In this document: positions 38,443 to 46,919 of the stretch, piece by piece
How the letters are laid out: every line of letters starts with the position of its first letter
Position numbering within the stretch: position 1 is the first letter of the stretch
Virus record (IMG/VR): IMGVR_UViG_3300021090_000033
Location: 1 to 48,488 of that record
Strand: one strand, 5' to 3'
DNA: 48,488 nt
From: a virus
Notes under the pieces: generated by a model
What the model saw: only the letters and a program-made list of their open reading frames with translations
Databases searched by the model: none
What the model was told of the DNA's origin: nothing
Program-made: the position numbers and the translations under genes

Positions 38443-39534
38443 CTATCCTTTATACCAACCATGATTATTTCCGATCCTGGATGCCCCCGATGCGGTCCAT
38501 GCAACATCCGTTGATCTGGTCACGACCAAATTAGTGGATGACACTGACGCTATTCCTGCTGCCACCACTGCACCGTTATCCTTGGGGATTGGTAATGCCC
38601 ATGTTGAATTTAAGGCGCTCGGGAAGGGCAGGGTGTAACTGTGCAATGCATTATTGCTTGTGCCATCCACAGGTTCGTAGATAAAAATTAAGATCTTTCC
38701 GGAACCTCCCTCGCCCACGATTTGATATTGATATTGAGCTGAGGAAGGATTGGCACTGTAGCCTGAAATGGTGGGCGCCCATGTCAGCAAACGGGTTTCA
38801 AAGATTGGCTTGCTGACGATGATGGATGTGGCAGGCACGGACCATTGATAACTCGCAGCTGCGCTCAGCTGAACATTGACACGCCCGATACAAATCACCT
38901 CATCGGTCCCAGCGGGTGCCGCTCCGGAGTAGATGGCATACTTTGCGTTTGCCAATGTTGCGCTAAAGTCCGCGTATGTGATCGCCCAGGGAATACGGCT
39001 CACGGCCAGGAAGATCGAAGCGTCGCTTGCCCTCCAGCCAACATAGACAAAAACATCTGTATCTTTTGCAGCCAGTTCTGCACTGCCCAGTAAACAATAA
39101 TTCGAACCATCGAGTGCAGTGATGCTCAACGCCGCGGTAAGGTTTCGTGATGATGTACCGATCCGGAATGAGATCGGGTTCGTAGAGCTGGCATCGTTTC
39201 CGTTCTTGTCCTTGATCGCCACCGTCAAATCGTTGGTAACCACAGATCTCAAGATTTGATAATTCAACCCAGCACCCTCCTGTGCATAAATCTGGTTCAG
39301 CAAATAATCCCACTTAACTCCAAGCGACTGGACTGAATCTGCCACAATGATCGTGCCATTTGCCCCCACGTTCAACACACCCATCGTATCCACACCGGAC
39401 CCAACCGCCATTTGACCCTTCGCGCTGAACACGTCCGGCACAGATGCCGCCATGTTGTCACGCCAATACGTGTTGATGAAAATTTCGTCGATCCAGTCGC
39501 CCGCCGCGACTGAAGGCACAGGGGTATAAGCCAT
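38443..39534 (-). CDS. Tail fibre/receptor-binding protein
   Basis: 363 aa. The N-terminus (DEIFINTYWRDNMAASVPD, then GQMAVGSGVDTMGVLNVGAN) is a familiar phage fibre signature; the rest is beta-rich (WSVPATSIIV, TWAPTISGYSANPSSAQYQY). Last gene of the late operon. Probably determines host binding. No chaperone domain seen. Confidence 0.75.
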   Translation of the reverse strand: MAYTPVPSVAAGDWIDEIFINTYWRDNMAASVPDVFSAKGQMAVGSGVDTMGVLNVGANGTIIVADSVQSLGVKWDYLLNQIYAQEGAGLNYQILRSVVTNDLTVAIKDKNGNDASSTNPISFRIGTSSRNLTAALSITALDGSNYCLLGSAELAAKDTDVFVYVGWRASDASIFLAVSRIPWAITYADFSATLANAKYAIYSGAAPAGTDEVICIGRVNVQLSAAASYQWSVPATSIIVSKPIFETRLLTWAPTISGYSANPSSAQYQYQIVGEGGSGKILIFIYEPVDGTSNNALHSYTLPFPSALNSTWALPIPKDNGAVVAAGIASVSSTNLVVTRSTDVAWTASGASRIGNNHGWYKG

Positions 39535-39535
39535 A

Positions 39536-40009
39536 TTAAACTCCGTTCATCGAATTCATTTCAATCAAGCTTTCCACGCTCTGACCCGGATACCAATTTC
39601 GGGTTAAGACCGTATATTTTGGTTTCGCCAGCAACGCCGCTTCAACCACGTTCTTCGCCGATGGATTCTCGATCACAGGGCGTTTCAACAAAGCGTCCTC
39701 GATCATCTTTCTATCTGCAGGGAAGATCACAGATCGTGCCAGCCCGCTGTTTCCATTTCCGCATCGAGCGCAGAACATCACTGGCTCATCCTCATTGACA
39801 TAATTATGTTGACCGCACTCGCACCGTGCCAGCCATCGCCCGAAATCCACGAAAGCCATCACCGGTGCTCCGCCCACGTGCTCCCCATCCCACCGCACCT
39901 GGAAATATCCGCGTTGAATCGACTTCTCCATCAGAGCCAATATCAACTCCGCGACAGTCGAATGTCCGTCTCGCCTTGCAACATCTCTTGCTGTGATCAA
40001 CCTGTTCAT
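39536..40009 (-). CDS. Zinc-ribbon hypothetical tail-module protein
   Basis: 157 aa. Central CECGQHNYV and FCARCGN form a four-cysteine ribbon; helical ends. AAGGAATTTG precedes the ATG 40009. No family recognised. Lies between hub and fibre genes. Confidence 0.65.
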   Translation of the reverse strand: MNRLITARDVARRDGHSTVAELILALMEKSIQRGYFQVRWDGEHVGGAPVMAFVDFGRWLARCECGQHNYVNEDEPVMFCARCGNGNSGLARSVIFPADRKMIEDALLKRPVIENPSAKNVVEAALLAKPKYTVLTRNWYPGQSVESLIEMNSMNGV

Positions 40010-40017
40010 CAAATTCC

Positions 40018-40052
40018 TTTGTGCTCCTTCGTGCTCTTAGTGGTGAAATGTA
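40018..40052. repeat. CTTCGTG-type short repeat
   Basis: TTTGTGCTCCTTCGTGCTCTTAGTGGTGAAATG in the gap between hub and zinc-ribbon genes. Confidence 0.7.
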
Positions 40053-40057
40053 TTGCC

Positions 40058-41503
40058 CTAAAACGGAACCTTGAATGGGATCCTGGCTGGCAGGATCCAG
40101 TAATTATCAAGTGACTCGACAGGTTCCAAATAAAATGTCGATCTCGTCACCAACCCTGCCATGTCCACCCACTGGTGTTCAAGATAATAAATACGATAAG
40201 TTCCGGTGATTCCCTTGCTTGTAATGGCTACATCCACCTGTTTCCCCAGGTCCATCGCAAATTGCTTGTCCGGGTTATCCACCAGTTGGAACGAAATGTA
40301 CTTCTTGGGGTAGGCCAGCGTGTTCTTCAGGTTTCGTGCGATCGCCCTCGCCGCATTCACGTTTTGGATCCACTCGTAATTAATATCGAGCGACCTTATC
40401 TGATACTTGCCCTGGCTCACGCTGTCGTTGAACTCGCTGGTCTGGCTGTTCGTCGTCAAGGCATCACCGCGTAACTTGTTGGTGATCAAATAACCGGCTG
40501 TGCTGCCGGTGTTCTCCGCGGTCAGTTTCGAAGCGGTCGAAAATGGAGTGGCTGTCACGCTGAAATCCGCCGTAATATCCACGCCGCTTCCATCCGATTC
40601 AGTGTTGGCAACATAATCCTCACCCGCCACCGGCTGGATGATGTTCGTGCCGAACACACTCTCCCCGTTATAGGTGTAACTGGCAAAAATATCGTCTCGC
40701 ACTTCCCCTGGTGTCAATCGCACAATATCGATGGATCTCCATAACTCAACTACTGGCTGGATCTCCTTTTCCCTCGCAGTCACGCGGATCGCATTACGCA
40801 CCACTTCCCATGGCTCGAGCACCTTCACCGATCCCAGGTACACATCGTTATCCGTGATTGTGAACAGGCTTGGTTGCACATGATGCCTGTTGCGGAAGGT
40901 GATCATCCCGTCCCCGGCGACCCACAACTTCCCCATCTCCGAAAACGCCAGGTCATACAGCGCGGTCGCCGCGCTTTTATCCACTGCATACCAATACTGG
41001 TGTAAGTCCACACCTCCGCTCAGGTCCCGTCCCCACAAGGTTGGCCATCCGATTGCATCCAACAACAAATCCATGGCATCGTCGCCATACAGGTCTTCCT
41101 GCAATTCGATGTTCACGCGGTTTGTCTGGTCTCGTAGCGTGCTCCATCCATCCTCGCCGTTCAATTGCATCCGCCTTGTTCCCCTCCCCTCCGTGATGAC
41201 TGGCTCGTTGATCTTTCCTGTGATCAGGTCGAATGTTGCTCCGCTCGGAGCATCCACCTGCAATCTGAAATATTTACCCGCTCCGATATCGGCGTTGATG
41301 TTGGTGTCATACCAGTCGTTCAAGTCCACTAGCGACGTGATCATTGTCCCGCTTTCATCTTCCTCGAACCCATCCCCGTTCGGCTTGATCACATATCGCT
41401 TCCCGCGTTTGATGCGCAGGCTCGTCATCATGGAACCGTTGTTTAAACTATCGTAGGCTCCATCCATGTTCCAATCGATATCCAGCTTGAAGAGCGATGC
41501 CAT
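40058..41503 (-). CDS. Tail hub/baseplate protein
   Basis: 481 aa. FKLDIDWNMDGAYDSLNNGS at the start and RYVIKPNGDG, then beta-rich hub domains (VDAPSGATFDLITGKI) and a C-terminal LVTRSTFYLEP strand. This pattern and the position after the tape measure suit the tail-tip hub of long-tailed phages. One-base overlap with the tape measure gene. Confidence 0.7.
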   Translation of the reverse strand: MASLFKLDIDWNMDGAYDSLNNGSMMTSLRIKRGKRYVIKPNGDGFEEDESGTMITSLVDLNDWYDTNINADIGAGKYFRLQVDAPSGATFDLITGKINEPVITEGRGTRRMQLNGEDGWSTLRDQTNRVNIELQEDLYGDDAMDLLLDAIGWPTLWGRDLSGGVDLHQYWYAVDKSAATALYDLAFSEMGKLWVAGDGMITFRNRHHVQPSLFTITDNDVYLGSVKVLEPWEVVRNAIRVTAREKEIQPVVELWRSIDIVRLTPGEVRDDIFASYTYNGESVFGTNIIQPVAGEDYVANTESDGSGVDITADFSVTATPFSTASKLTAENTGSTAGYLITNKLRGDALTTNSQTSEFNDSVSQGKYQIRSLDINYEWIQNVNAARAIARNLKNTLAYPKKYISFQLVDNPDKQFAMDLGKQVDVAITSKGITGTYRIYYLEHQWVDMAGLVTRSTFYLEPVESLDNYWILPARIPFKVPF

Positions 41504-43332
41504 TATCCCTGCTTTGCCCGCTTGCGGATCTCGTCCTGGATCATCGGAGCCAGCACAAAGCGCGCTTCATTCTCATCTGCAGTGCTGATCAGCGGATGAT
41601 AATCCAGCACCACTGTGACAGGTTGCCCCCCCCCGCCTCTCACGGACCCTAAACCTGATACAGCTCCAACAGGCTCCGGCACCAGTCCCGGCCCCATGCT
41701 CGGCAAGAGCATCTTGCGCACGCCCTCTTCCCAACCCGCCGCCGTGCCAGCTGCCATTTCCCAACCCACCTGATACTTCATCACCTTTGACTCGCTGTGG
41801 ATGCTGAAGAATCCCTTGATCGTATCCATGACGCCCTGCGAAACTTTACGGATCGCCGCATCGAGCTTCACCGCTGCCCAGAACAGACCATTGATGATCC
41901 CTTCGATGATATTTCTCCCTACTTGAGCCCAATCGATATTCTTGAACTTCTCGATGATCTTCTTGATTACATTATCGAAGACCAGCTTGATATTTTCCCA
42001 GGCGTTCTTCAGGAGCGTTTCCAACAATCTCATGGCGATGTCCCATATCTTTCTCATCTCCACCCCGAACATATACCAATTGCCGTTCTCGGCGTTTCGC
42101 CACGCCTGTTTGATGTGCCGCCAGATCGCCAGCGCACTTTCAATGATGGTTTGGATCGAATCCATGGCGTTTTGCCACATCTGCGAGAGCCATCCCAGTT
42201 TGCCTGAAGTCAGATCCTGGATGAATTGCATCCCACTCGCGATGATCCCCTTGATGAAGTCGATCACCACTTGCGTCTTGTCGCGGATGCCTCCCCAGTT
42301 GTTTGTCCACGCCAGGTACAACAGATACAATGCGCCTGCGATCAACGCGATCACAGCCACTACGATCAGCATCGGCGTGGTAATGGCTCCGATCACTCCA
42401 ATGATCGCGCCTATGCCTGTGATCAATCCGCCGATGATCATGATCAACGGACCCATCGCCGCAACGACTCCCAGGATGACTAAGATCCATTTCTGCTGTT
42501 CGGGTGTCAATGCCTGAAACCACGTAATAGCCTGGCTGATCCAGCCCAGCAACTGTATAGCATATGGCAATAGTTGTTGACCCAATGCCGCGGCTGCATC
42601 CTGGAACTGCGCTGTGACAATACGTTGTTGGTTTGCCGCTCCATCTGCAGTCCTGACAAAATCTCCCTGGGCTGCGGCGCTCTTTTCCACCATCAAAGCA
42701 TAGATCGCCTGGTATCGTGCCGCCTCAGAAAGTAAACCTCCCTCTTCCATCAAGCCCATTTGCATGGCTTTTTGTTCCAACGTGGCTTGATTGATCACAA
42801 TGCCCATGCGTCGCAGGGGCTCGTATTGTCCTGCCACCGCGCTCTGGATCGCTGCAAGTGCATCTGCTGGATTCAGGTTAAAAAAGCTTGCCCAATCCGA
42901 ACTCAACTGCACCAGCGACTTTGACCATCTCAGGTTTTCATCCTGGTTCAATCCTGCCGCCTGACCCATTGCCCCGAACATGCCGATCGCATCGAGTGCC
43001 TTCTGTTGTGACATGCCCAGCGACGTGGCTGAAGTTAGGCTCCACTCCATTACATCTTTTGCCATCGAGCCAAACACCACATTGACCTTGTTCTTCGTCT
43101 CCTCCAGATCGCTGGCAAACTTCACTGCCGCCACGCCTGCCCCAATGATTGGCAGCGTCACATACGTCGTCATTCCCTTTCCAAAGTCCGTGATCTTTCC
43201 ACCCACGTCCTTCAGATTCTTGGAGACGTTTTGAGACCAGGTCTGGGATTTCCTCTCAGCCTGATCCATCGTAGCCAAATATCCAGCCGCATCCGCGATC
43301 AATTTAACAGCCAGCGTCGCAATCGTTGTCAT
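41503..43332 (-). CDS. Tape measure protein
   Basis: 609 aa. N-terminal TMP-like region (AERKSQTWSQNVSKNLKDVG, KFASDLEETKNKVNVVFGSM), a hydrophobic stretch (residues ~275-345: WILVILGVVAAMGPLIMIIG on) and a helical C-terminal half. Sets tail length and is ejected with DNA. Relatively short, predicting a modest tail. Its ATG overlaps the stop of the chaperone frame. Confidence 0.9.
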   Translation of the reverse strand: MTTIATLAVKLIADAAGYLATMDQAERKSQTWSQNVSKNLKDVGGKITDFGKGMTTYVTLPIIGAGVAAVKFASDLEETKNKVNVVFGSMAKDVMEWSLTSATSLGMSQQKALDAIGMFGAMGQAAGLNQDENLRWSKSLVQLSSDWASFFNLNPADALAAIQSAVAGQYEPLRRMGIVINQATLEQKAMQMGLMEEGGLLSEAARYQAIYALMVEKSAAAQGDFVRTADGAANQQRIVTAQFQDAAAALGQQLLPYAIQLLGWISQAITWFQALTPEQQKWILVILGVVAAMGPLIMIIGGLITGIGAIIGVIGAITTPMLIVVAVIALIAGALYLLYLAWTNNWGGIRDKTQVVIDFIKGIIASGMQFIQDLTSGKLGWLSQMWQNAMDSIQTIIESALAIWRHIKQAWRNAENGNWYMFGVEMRKIWDIAMRLLETLLKNAWENIKLVFDNVIKKIIEKFKNIDWAQVGRNIIEGIINGLFWAAVKLDAAIRKVSQGVMDTIKGFFSIHSESKVMKYQVGWEMAAGTAAGWEEGVRKMLLPSMGPGLVPEPVGAVSGLGSVRGGGGQPVTVVLDYHPLISTADENEARFVLAPMIQDEIRKRAKQG

Positions 43333-44137
43333 TCAATACCTTCTCCACCTAAATTCCCGTTGCTCTTCGTGGGCATTTGGGGGGATGTCCCGGTACTCCG
43401 GGACAGGGGGGTCACCAACCCTCCAAATGCGGTCCGGACCTTATTCCACAATCGTTCATGCTCCGGGATCTCTTCCTGCGCCTCGTGTTCATCCAATGCC
43501 TTCTCGAAGTCGAAGAGTTCCATAAATTCGCCTGGCGTTTTTACCGGGTCGCTTTCCTTCGTCCTCGTCATAACATTGGTGATCACCGCCATCAGGCTTG
43601 CAGCACGGTAATCAGCGCGCCACTCATCGAAGGGTTCGAGTTGAGCATAAGCCAGCCACTCAATAAACTGCGGTGTGCTCATGCTTTCCAGCATTGCATC
43701 TACATCAAGGATCCCCAGTGCTTTGGCTAGTCGATACGCACTGCGTCGCCAGGGATCCCATCTGAGTTTTTTACAGCACCTGCCACGGCGTCTTCGTTCA
43801 TGCCGCTCAAACGCTGAGCTGCATCAGCCAGGCGTTTGAGAACTTTGGCGCTCTTTTTACCTAACCATTCTTTATCATCCACAGTAAAGAGTGGTTCAAA
43901 GTTCTCATTGCATGCAGTCAGAATAACCAGCTCTTCCATGAATCCATCCAGGCGTACAGAACGAACATTGCCTTTTGGATCCAACTGCACAAGTTTCTTA
44001 CTGAACCTGGATGCTTCTTTAGCGTTTACTCCAACCATGCGGACAACTGCGCCTTTTTCCCATTCGTCAACAGGCACATCTTCCCATTGCAAATCCTGAA
44101 CTGATTGAATAGTCTCACGCTTGATAAAATTTGTCAT
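43329..44137 (-). CDS. Tail assembly chaperone, frameshifted long form (G-T fusion)
   Basis: About 269 aa made by a -1 frameshift at A-AAA-AAC (43772-43766), joining the first 123 codons of the upstream frame to 146 codons of the downstream frame. After the slip the product reads KKLRWDPWRRSAYRLAKALG then MSTPQFIEWLAYAQLEPFDE, the usual shape of T-type segments. The long form would bind the tape measure. The C-terminal ~25 residues are a translated hairpin element. Confidence 0.8.
43345..43412. repeat. Two-hairpin element at 3' end of chaperone frame
   Basis: CCACCTAAATTCCC.../...CATTTGGGGGG and second stem GTCCCGG-TACT-CCGGGAC (43387-43404), then GGGGGG. In frame. Confidence 0.85.
43727..44137 (-). 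CDS. Tail assembly chaperone, short form (G-like)
   Basis: 136 aa. Helical, acidic/basic (VPVDEWEKGAVVRMVGVNAK, VLKRLADAAQRLSGMNEDAV). Position between tail tube and tape measure and the slippery site near its end identify it as the G-like chaperone; no reliable family motif otherwise. A GGAG within an AATTG-type repeat precedes the ATG. Confidence 0.78.
   Translation of the reverse strand: MTNFIKRETIQSVQDLQWEDVPVDEWEKGAVVRMVGVNAKEASRFSKKLVQLDPKGNVRSVRLDGFMEELVILTACNENFEPLFTVDDKEWLGKKSAKVLKRLADAAQRLSGMNEDAVAGAVKNSDGIPGDAVRID
43766..43772 (-). other. -1 ribosomal slippery heptamer
   Basis: A-AAA-AAC in the zero frame (codons GTA AAA AAC). Slipping enters the open frame that runs to 43329. 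Confidence 0.85.
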
Positions 44138-44158
44138 ATTGATTCTCCAATCTTCAAT

Positions 44159-44176
44159 TACTGATCACTGATCACT
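44159..44176. repeat. TGATCACTGATCACT short repeat
   Basis: Preceding the chaperone gene's ribosome site. Related to 36610-36636 and 45413-45432. Confidence 0.7.
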
Positions 44177-44179
44177 GGC

Positions 44180-44614
44180 TTAGATCTCCGTCACCGGCCC
44201 CGTGATCTTCAACTTAACATCCGCAGCCAGTTTGCCCTTCACGGGTGCCTTTGGCTTTACGCCGGTCACAAGCGCCGCGAACGTAAACCCATTTCCACCC
44301 GGGTCCGGATAGACGAGTTGGAAGTTTCGCTTTGTGCGGTTCTTTAAATCCGCCTGCAAACCTGTGACTCCGTCATGGGTGGCATTGCTCGGCAGGAAGT
44401 TGAGCGGGAATGAGACCTCACCGCCGCTCAGGATCGTTCCAACGAATTCATCCCATCCGCCCGTACTGCCGTGATGCGTCACCTCTTCAGTGGCCAGGCT
44501 CATATCCGGACCGTCGATGTCACCAACCTCGGCGATGGTTGCAAACGTCTCGGTGGGCGTTCCGCCATCGCCCTTCTTCAAAAATGTCCCGAAGGACGAA
44601 AGTGCATCTGTCAT
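44180..44614 (-). CDS. Major tail tube protein
   Basis: 144 aa. SFGTFLKKGDGGTPTETFAT then IAEVGDIDGPDMSLATEEVT HHGSTGGW-type opening, IKITGPVTEI-type end (LAADVKLKITGPVTEI): the pattern of siphovirus tail tube proteins, which polymerise into the tail. Between neck genes and chaperones. Confidence 0.85.
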   Translation of the reverse strand: MTDALSSFGTFLKKGDGGTPTETFATIAEVGDIDGPDMSLATEEVTHHGSTGGWDEFVGTILSGGEVSFPLNFLPSNATHDGVTGLQADLKNRTKRNFQLVYPDPGGNGFTFAALVTGVKPKAPVKGKLAADVKLKITGPVTEI

Positions 44615-44640
44615 GGTTTATCTCCTTTTAGATTTCACCT

Positions 44641-44702
44641 CTTCCCCCAAATCGTGCACTTCTATTTGGGGGAAGTGCCCGAAGGGCGAAGGGGGTGAGG
44701 GT
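44641..44702. repeat. Two-hairpin dispersed element
   Basis: CTTCCCCCAAAT/ATTTGGGGGAAG (44641-44652 with 44664-44675), GCCC-gaa-GGGC, then GGGGGT abutting the upstream gene's stop. Confidence 0.9.
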
Positions 44703-45077
44703 TTATCCCAACTGCAACACGCAGAAAAAGATATCCGCGCTCTCCCCTTCGATGTATACGTACCCGTCGCTCTGTCTCCAGCCCATTTGTTCCTTGAAAT
44801 AGAACGCCGCGATCTCGCCAACTCCCAGGGAATATGCCACGATATCGCCGGTGCGATTCCTGTCGTCAGCCTTCGACGTGATCGTGAACGTCCTGGCTAG
44901 AGTGGCATGCTTGTTCCACACCAGCAATAGATCCTTGCCGCTCGGAACGAACTGCTCCTTGATCGGGTCTCCGGCCACGTCCGCCGCGGTGAACGTCAAG
45001 TCCAGTGAATTCGCGGTGGGTTGTAGGACTGGGTACGGTCCCACAGGTATGATTTTTGCTAAAGTGTTTCTTGCCAT
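44703..45077 (-). CDS. Hypothetical virion-module protein
   Basis: 124 aa, beta-rich (NSLDLTFTAADVAGDP, FTITSKADDRNRTGDIVAYS). No family recognised. Its place between tail terminator and tail tube suggests a neck or tail component. Confidence 0.65.
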   Translation of the reverse strand: MARNTLAKIIPVGPYPVLQPTANSLDLTFTAADVAGDPIKEQFVPSGKDLLLVWNKHATLARTFTITSKADDRNRTGDIVAYSLGVGEIAAFYFKEQMGWRQSDGYVYIEGESADIFFCVLQLG

Positions 45078-45080
45078 GAT

Positions 45081-45455
45081 CTACTCCTTGATTGTGAAAG
45101 TCTTGTGCTCATTGCCCTGCTCATCGGTGGTGCTCTCCACCTCCTTGAGCTCGACTTCGAACACGCCATCCGAATCGCCATCGCTGGCGATTTGATCGGT
45201 TACTTCATTGCCGCGTTTGTCTGCCACCAATATGGATGATGGACTTTTGAGTTTGCTCAATTGATGCGTCTCGATATGTTGGAAGATCGCATCTTCATCC
45301 AGCGTATCGAACTTGCAAAGCAAACACTTGTATAGCGGCAATCCGCTCCACAGCCCAACCGTATACGGCGTTGCAGTCGCTGTGATCTTGGGTTCTTCCA
45401 GGCTGATCATTGTTGACTGATCACTGATCACTGTCTTTTTCTTCTTTACCATCAT
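45081..45455 (-). CDS. C2H2-like zinc-finger protein in tail module
   Basis: 124 aa. YKCLLCKFDTLDEDAIFQHI then ETHQ gives C-x2-C-x12-H-x4-H, a C2H2-like finger that is unusual in this position. Acidic C-terminus (SDGDSDGVFEVELKEVE). The N-terminus translates a TGATCA-type repeat (VISDQSTMISLEE), so the original start may have been the later ATG; GGAGG supports the present one. Confidence 0.65.
   Translation of the reverse strand: MMVKKKKTVISDQSTMISLEEPKITATATPYTVGLWSGLPLYKCLLCKFDTLDEDAIFQHIETHQLSKLKSPSSILVADKRGNEVTDQIASDGDSDGVFEVELKEVESTTDEQGNEHKTFTIKE
45413..45432. repeat. TGATCACTGATCACT short repeat
   Basis: Translated near the N-terminus of the zinc-finger gene. Confidence 0.7.
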
Positions 45456-45856
45456 GCCTCCTTGTACCAGATCTCTATATCGACACTGACCCAGTGCCTG
45501 TTCGTCTCAGGGTCAAAGTTGTCGTGTGCATTTTCCAGAAAGCCCGCATAACAGGTTGCGGTCCCCATCGCGCCTTTATAGCCATCCAGCGCGTTGATCA
45601 TCTGGCTTGCCAGTTTTCTCGCACCCAGGTATCCATCATGATCATCCACATCCTCGTCGAAGCAATCCAGTTGAAAGCGCGGATGCCTCAAACTACTGCG
45701 GCCACTGTGTGTATGCTCAGGCGGATCGCTCACCTGAAAATACTTGATGGCCGGGTATGTCGCTCCTTGCGGCACTTGATTCGGATAGATCCTGCTCGCC
45801 GCATCCGTTCCCTGGTCGCTCAAAAAAGAGAAAAGATCCTCGACAAATAATGTCAT
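45452..45856 (-). CDS. Tail terminator-like protein
   Basis: 134 aa. MTLFVEDLFSFLSDQGTDAA, RIYPNQVPQGATYPAIKYFQ, then SVDIEIWYKEA: the pattern of DUF3168/gpU-type tail completion proteins that cap the tail at the neck. Four-base overlaps with neighbours on both sides. Confidence 0.8.
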   Translation of the reverse strand: MTLFVEDLFSFLSDQGTDAASRIYPNQVPQGATYPAIKYFQVSDPPEHTHSGRSSLRHPRFQLDCFDEDVDDHDGYLGARKLASQMINALDGYKGAMGTATCYAGFLENAHDNFDPETNRHWVSVDIEIWYKEA

Positions 45857-46401
45857 CCTGCCGCCTTCATCACCACTGATTTGAATGCCCTGCCCATGTC
45901 GTCGATCGCATCCTGCTTGTGTTCATCGTAGGCTGGTCGCATATACGGATGTGCAGGGATCACCACGCTCTTTTTCAAAACGTATTGCACCTTGCCGCCA
46001 GCATCGACCATGACCAGATTTCCCGCGCCGGTTTTCCTCACGCGCAGATCTCCATATTTCCTCGGGCTTCCTGTGTAATTGCCAACAGGGATGGCGAGAT
46101 ATTTTGTAGCCTTCGCCCTGATCGTTCCTCCAAATTCATGGATGGCTGCGTACACCAGGTTGGTTCCGATATCCACTGCCGCGCGTGTGGAAGATCGCTC
46201 GCTGACTTCTTCATGCAATGACCTGCTGAGCGTGCGTGTCTCGATCAGTCCCTGGTCTCTGATATTCTGGCGCGCCGCATTCAAGATCACAAAGCCGCCA
46301 GCCCTCGCAACACCGACCAGTGACTCACCCTGCGCCGCCTGGCTCATCGCACGAAATTTCCTGATCAACTCTTCCTTGCCGACCACAATCTCTTCAGCCA
46401 T
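45853..46401 (-). CDS. HK97 gp10-like neck protein
   Basis: 182 aa from ATG 46401 (AGGAG upstream). ELIRKFRAMSQAAQGESLVG, RSSTRAAVDIGTNLVYAAIH then EFGGTIRAKATKYLAIPVGN and PAHPYMRPAYDEHKQDAIDD are typical of the HK97 gp10 family, which joins head and tail. Confidence 0.87.
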   Translation of the reverse strand: MAEEIVVGKEELIRKFRAMSQAAQGESLVGVARAGGFVILNAARQNIRDQGLIETRTLSRSLHEEVSERSSTRAAVDIGTNLVYAAIHEFGGTIRAKATKYLAIPVGNYTGSPRKYGDLRVRKTGAGNLVMVDAGGKVQYVLKKSVVIPAHPYMRPAYDEHKQDAIDDMGRAFKSVVMKAAG

Positions 46402-46416
46402 AATTCTCCTGGTGGC

Positions 46417-46489
46417 CTCTTCCCCCAAATTCGGTGCTCTCCCGCATTTGGGGGAAGAGGCTTAGCCGAAGGGGGTCGGGGGATGGGGG
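46417..46489. repeat. Two-hairpin dispersed element, 14-bp stem
   Basis: CTCTTCCCCCAAAT/ATTTGGGGGAAGAG (46417-46430 with 46446-46459), GGC-tta-GCC, then GGGGG runs abutting the head closure gene's stop. Confidence 0.9.
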
Positions 46490-46864
46490 TCATCGCACGA
46501 ACCTCGTCTCGAAATGTGTCATCACGCCTTCCGCATCATGGCTCGCCTTGCCCGGGCGCAGGATCTGATATGTGATCTCATCCACAACGGCAACCCATTC
46601 CTCCGTCACATCGTCAAATACACCAGGCACTGCGATGGCATGGGTTGTGTCCAGGTGTGTGTAATTGGTGCCGCGTCGTTCGCCGCCACTCGCTGGTGCA
46701 ACTCGGCAGGGCAATGCTTCATAGCCAGCCTGCGTTTCATAGGAGACCTTCTCCTTGCCAGTTGTGCTCTGGCTTTTGACCGGCTTCTTCAATGCGCACG
46801 ACTGCGGAAAGAAATCCCTTTCCAACACCTTCGTCATCTTCGGATGGATCAGTCGACTGTTCAA
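46490..46864 (-). CDS. Head closure/head-tail adaptor
   Basis: 124 aa. CRVAPASGGERRGTNYTHLD, VPGVFDDVTEEWVAVVDEIT then YQILRPGKASHDAEG: shape and position of head-completion proteins between connector and gp10. Start is probably the TTG at 46864, because an AATTGGAGAATTAGAG repeat gives a GGAG eight bases upstream; an internal ATG lacks a ribosome site. Confidence 0.7.
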   Translation of the reverse strand: MNSRLIHPKMTKVLERDFFPQSCALKKPVKSQSTTGKEKVSYETQAGYEALPCRVAPASGGERRGTNYTHLDTTHAIAVPGVFDDVTEEWVAVVDEITYQILRPGKASHDAEGVMTHFETRFVR

Positions 46865-46892
46865 TCTCTAATTCTCCAATTCTCTAATTACC
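46863..46892. repeat. AATTGGAGAATTAG-type repeat
   Basis: On the minus strand AATTAGAGAATTGGAGAATTAGAG. Provides the ribosome site of the head closure gene. Related sequence at 47611-47641 and 9960-9977. Confidence 0.7.
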
Positions 46893-46919
46893 ATTTACCA
46901 ACGCTCCACGTTCCACGCC

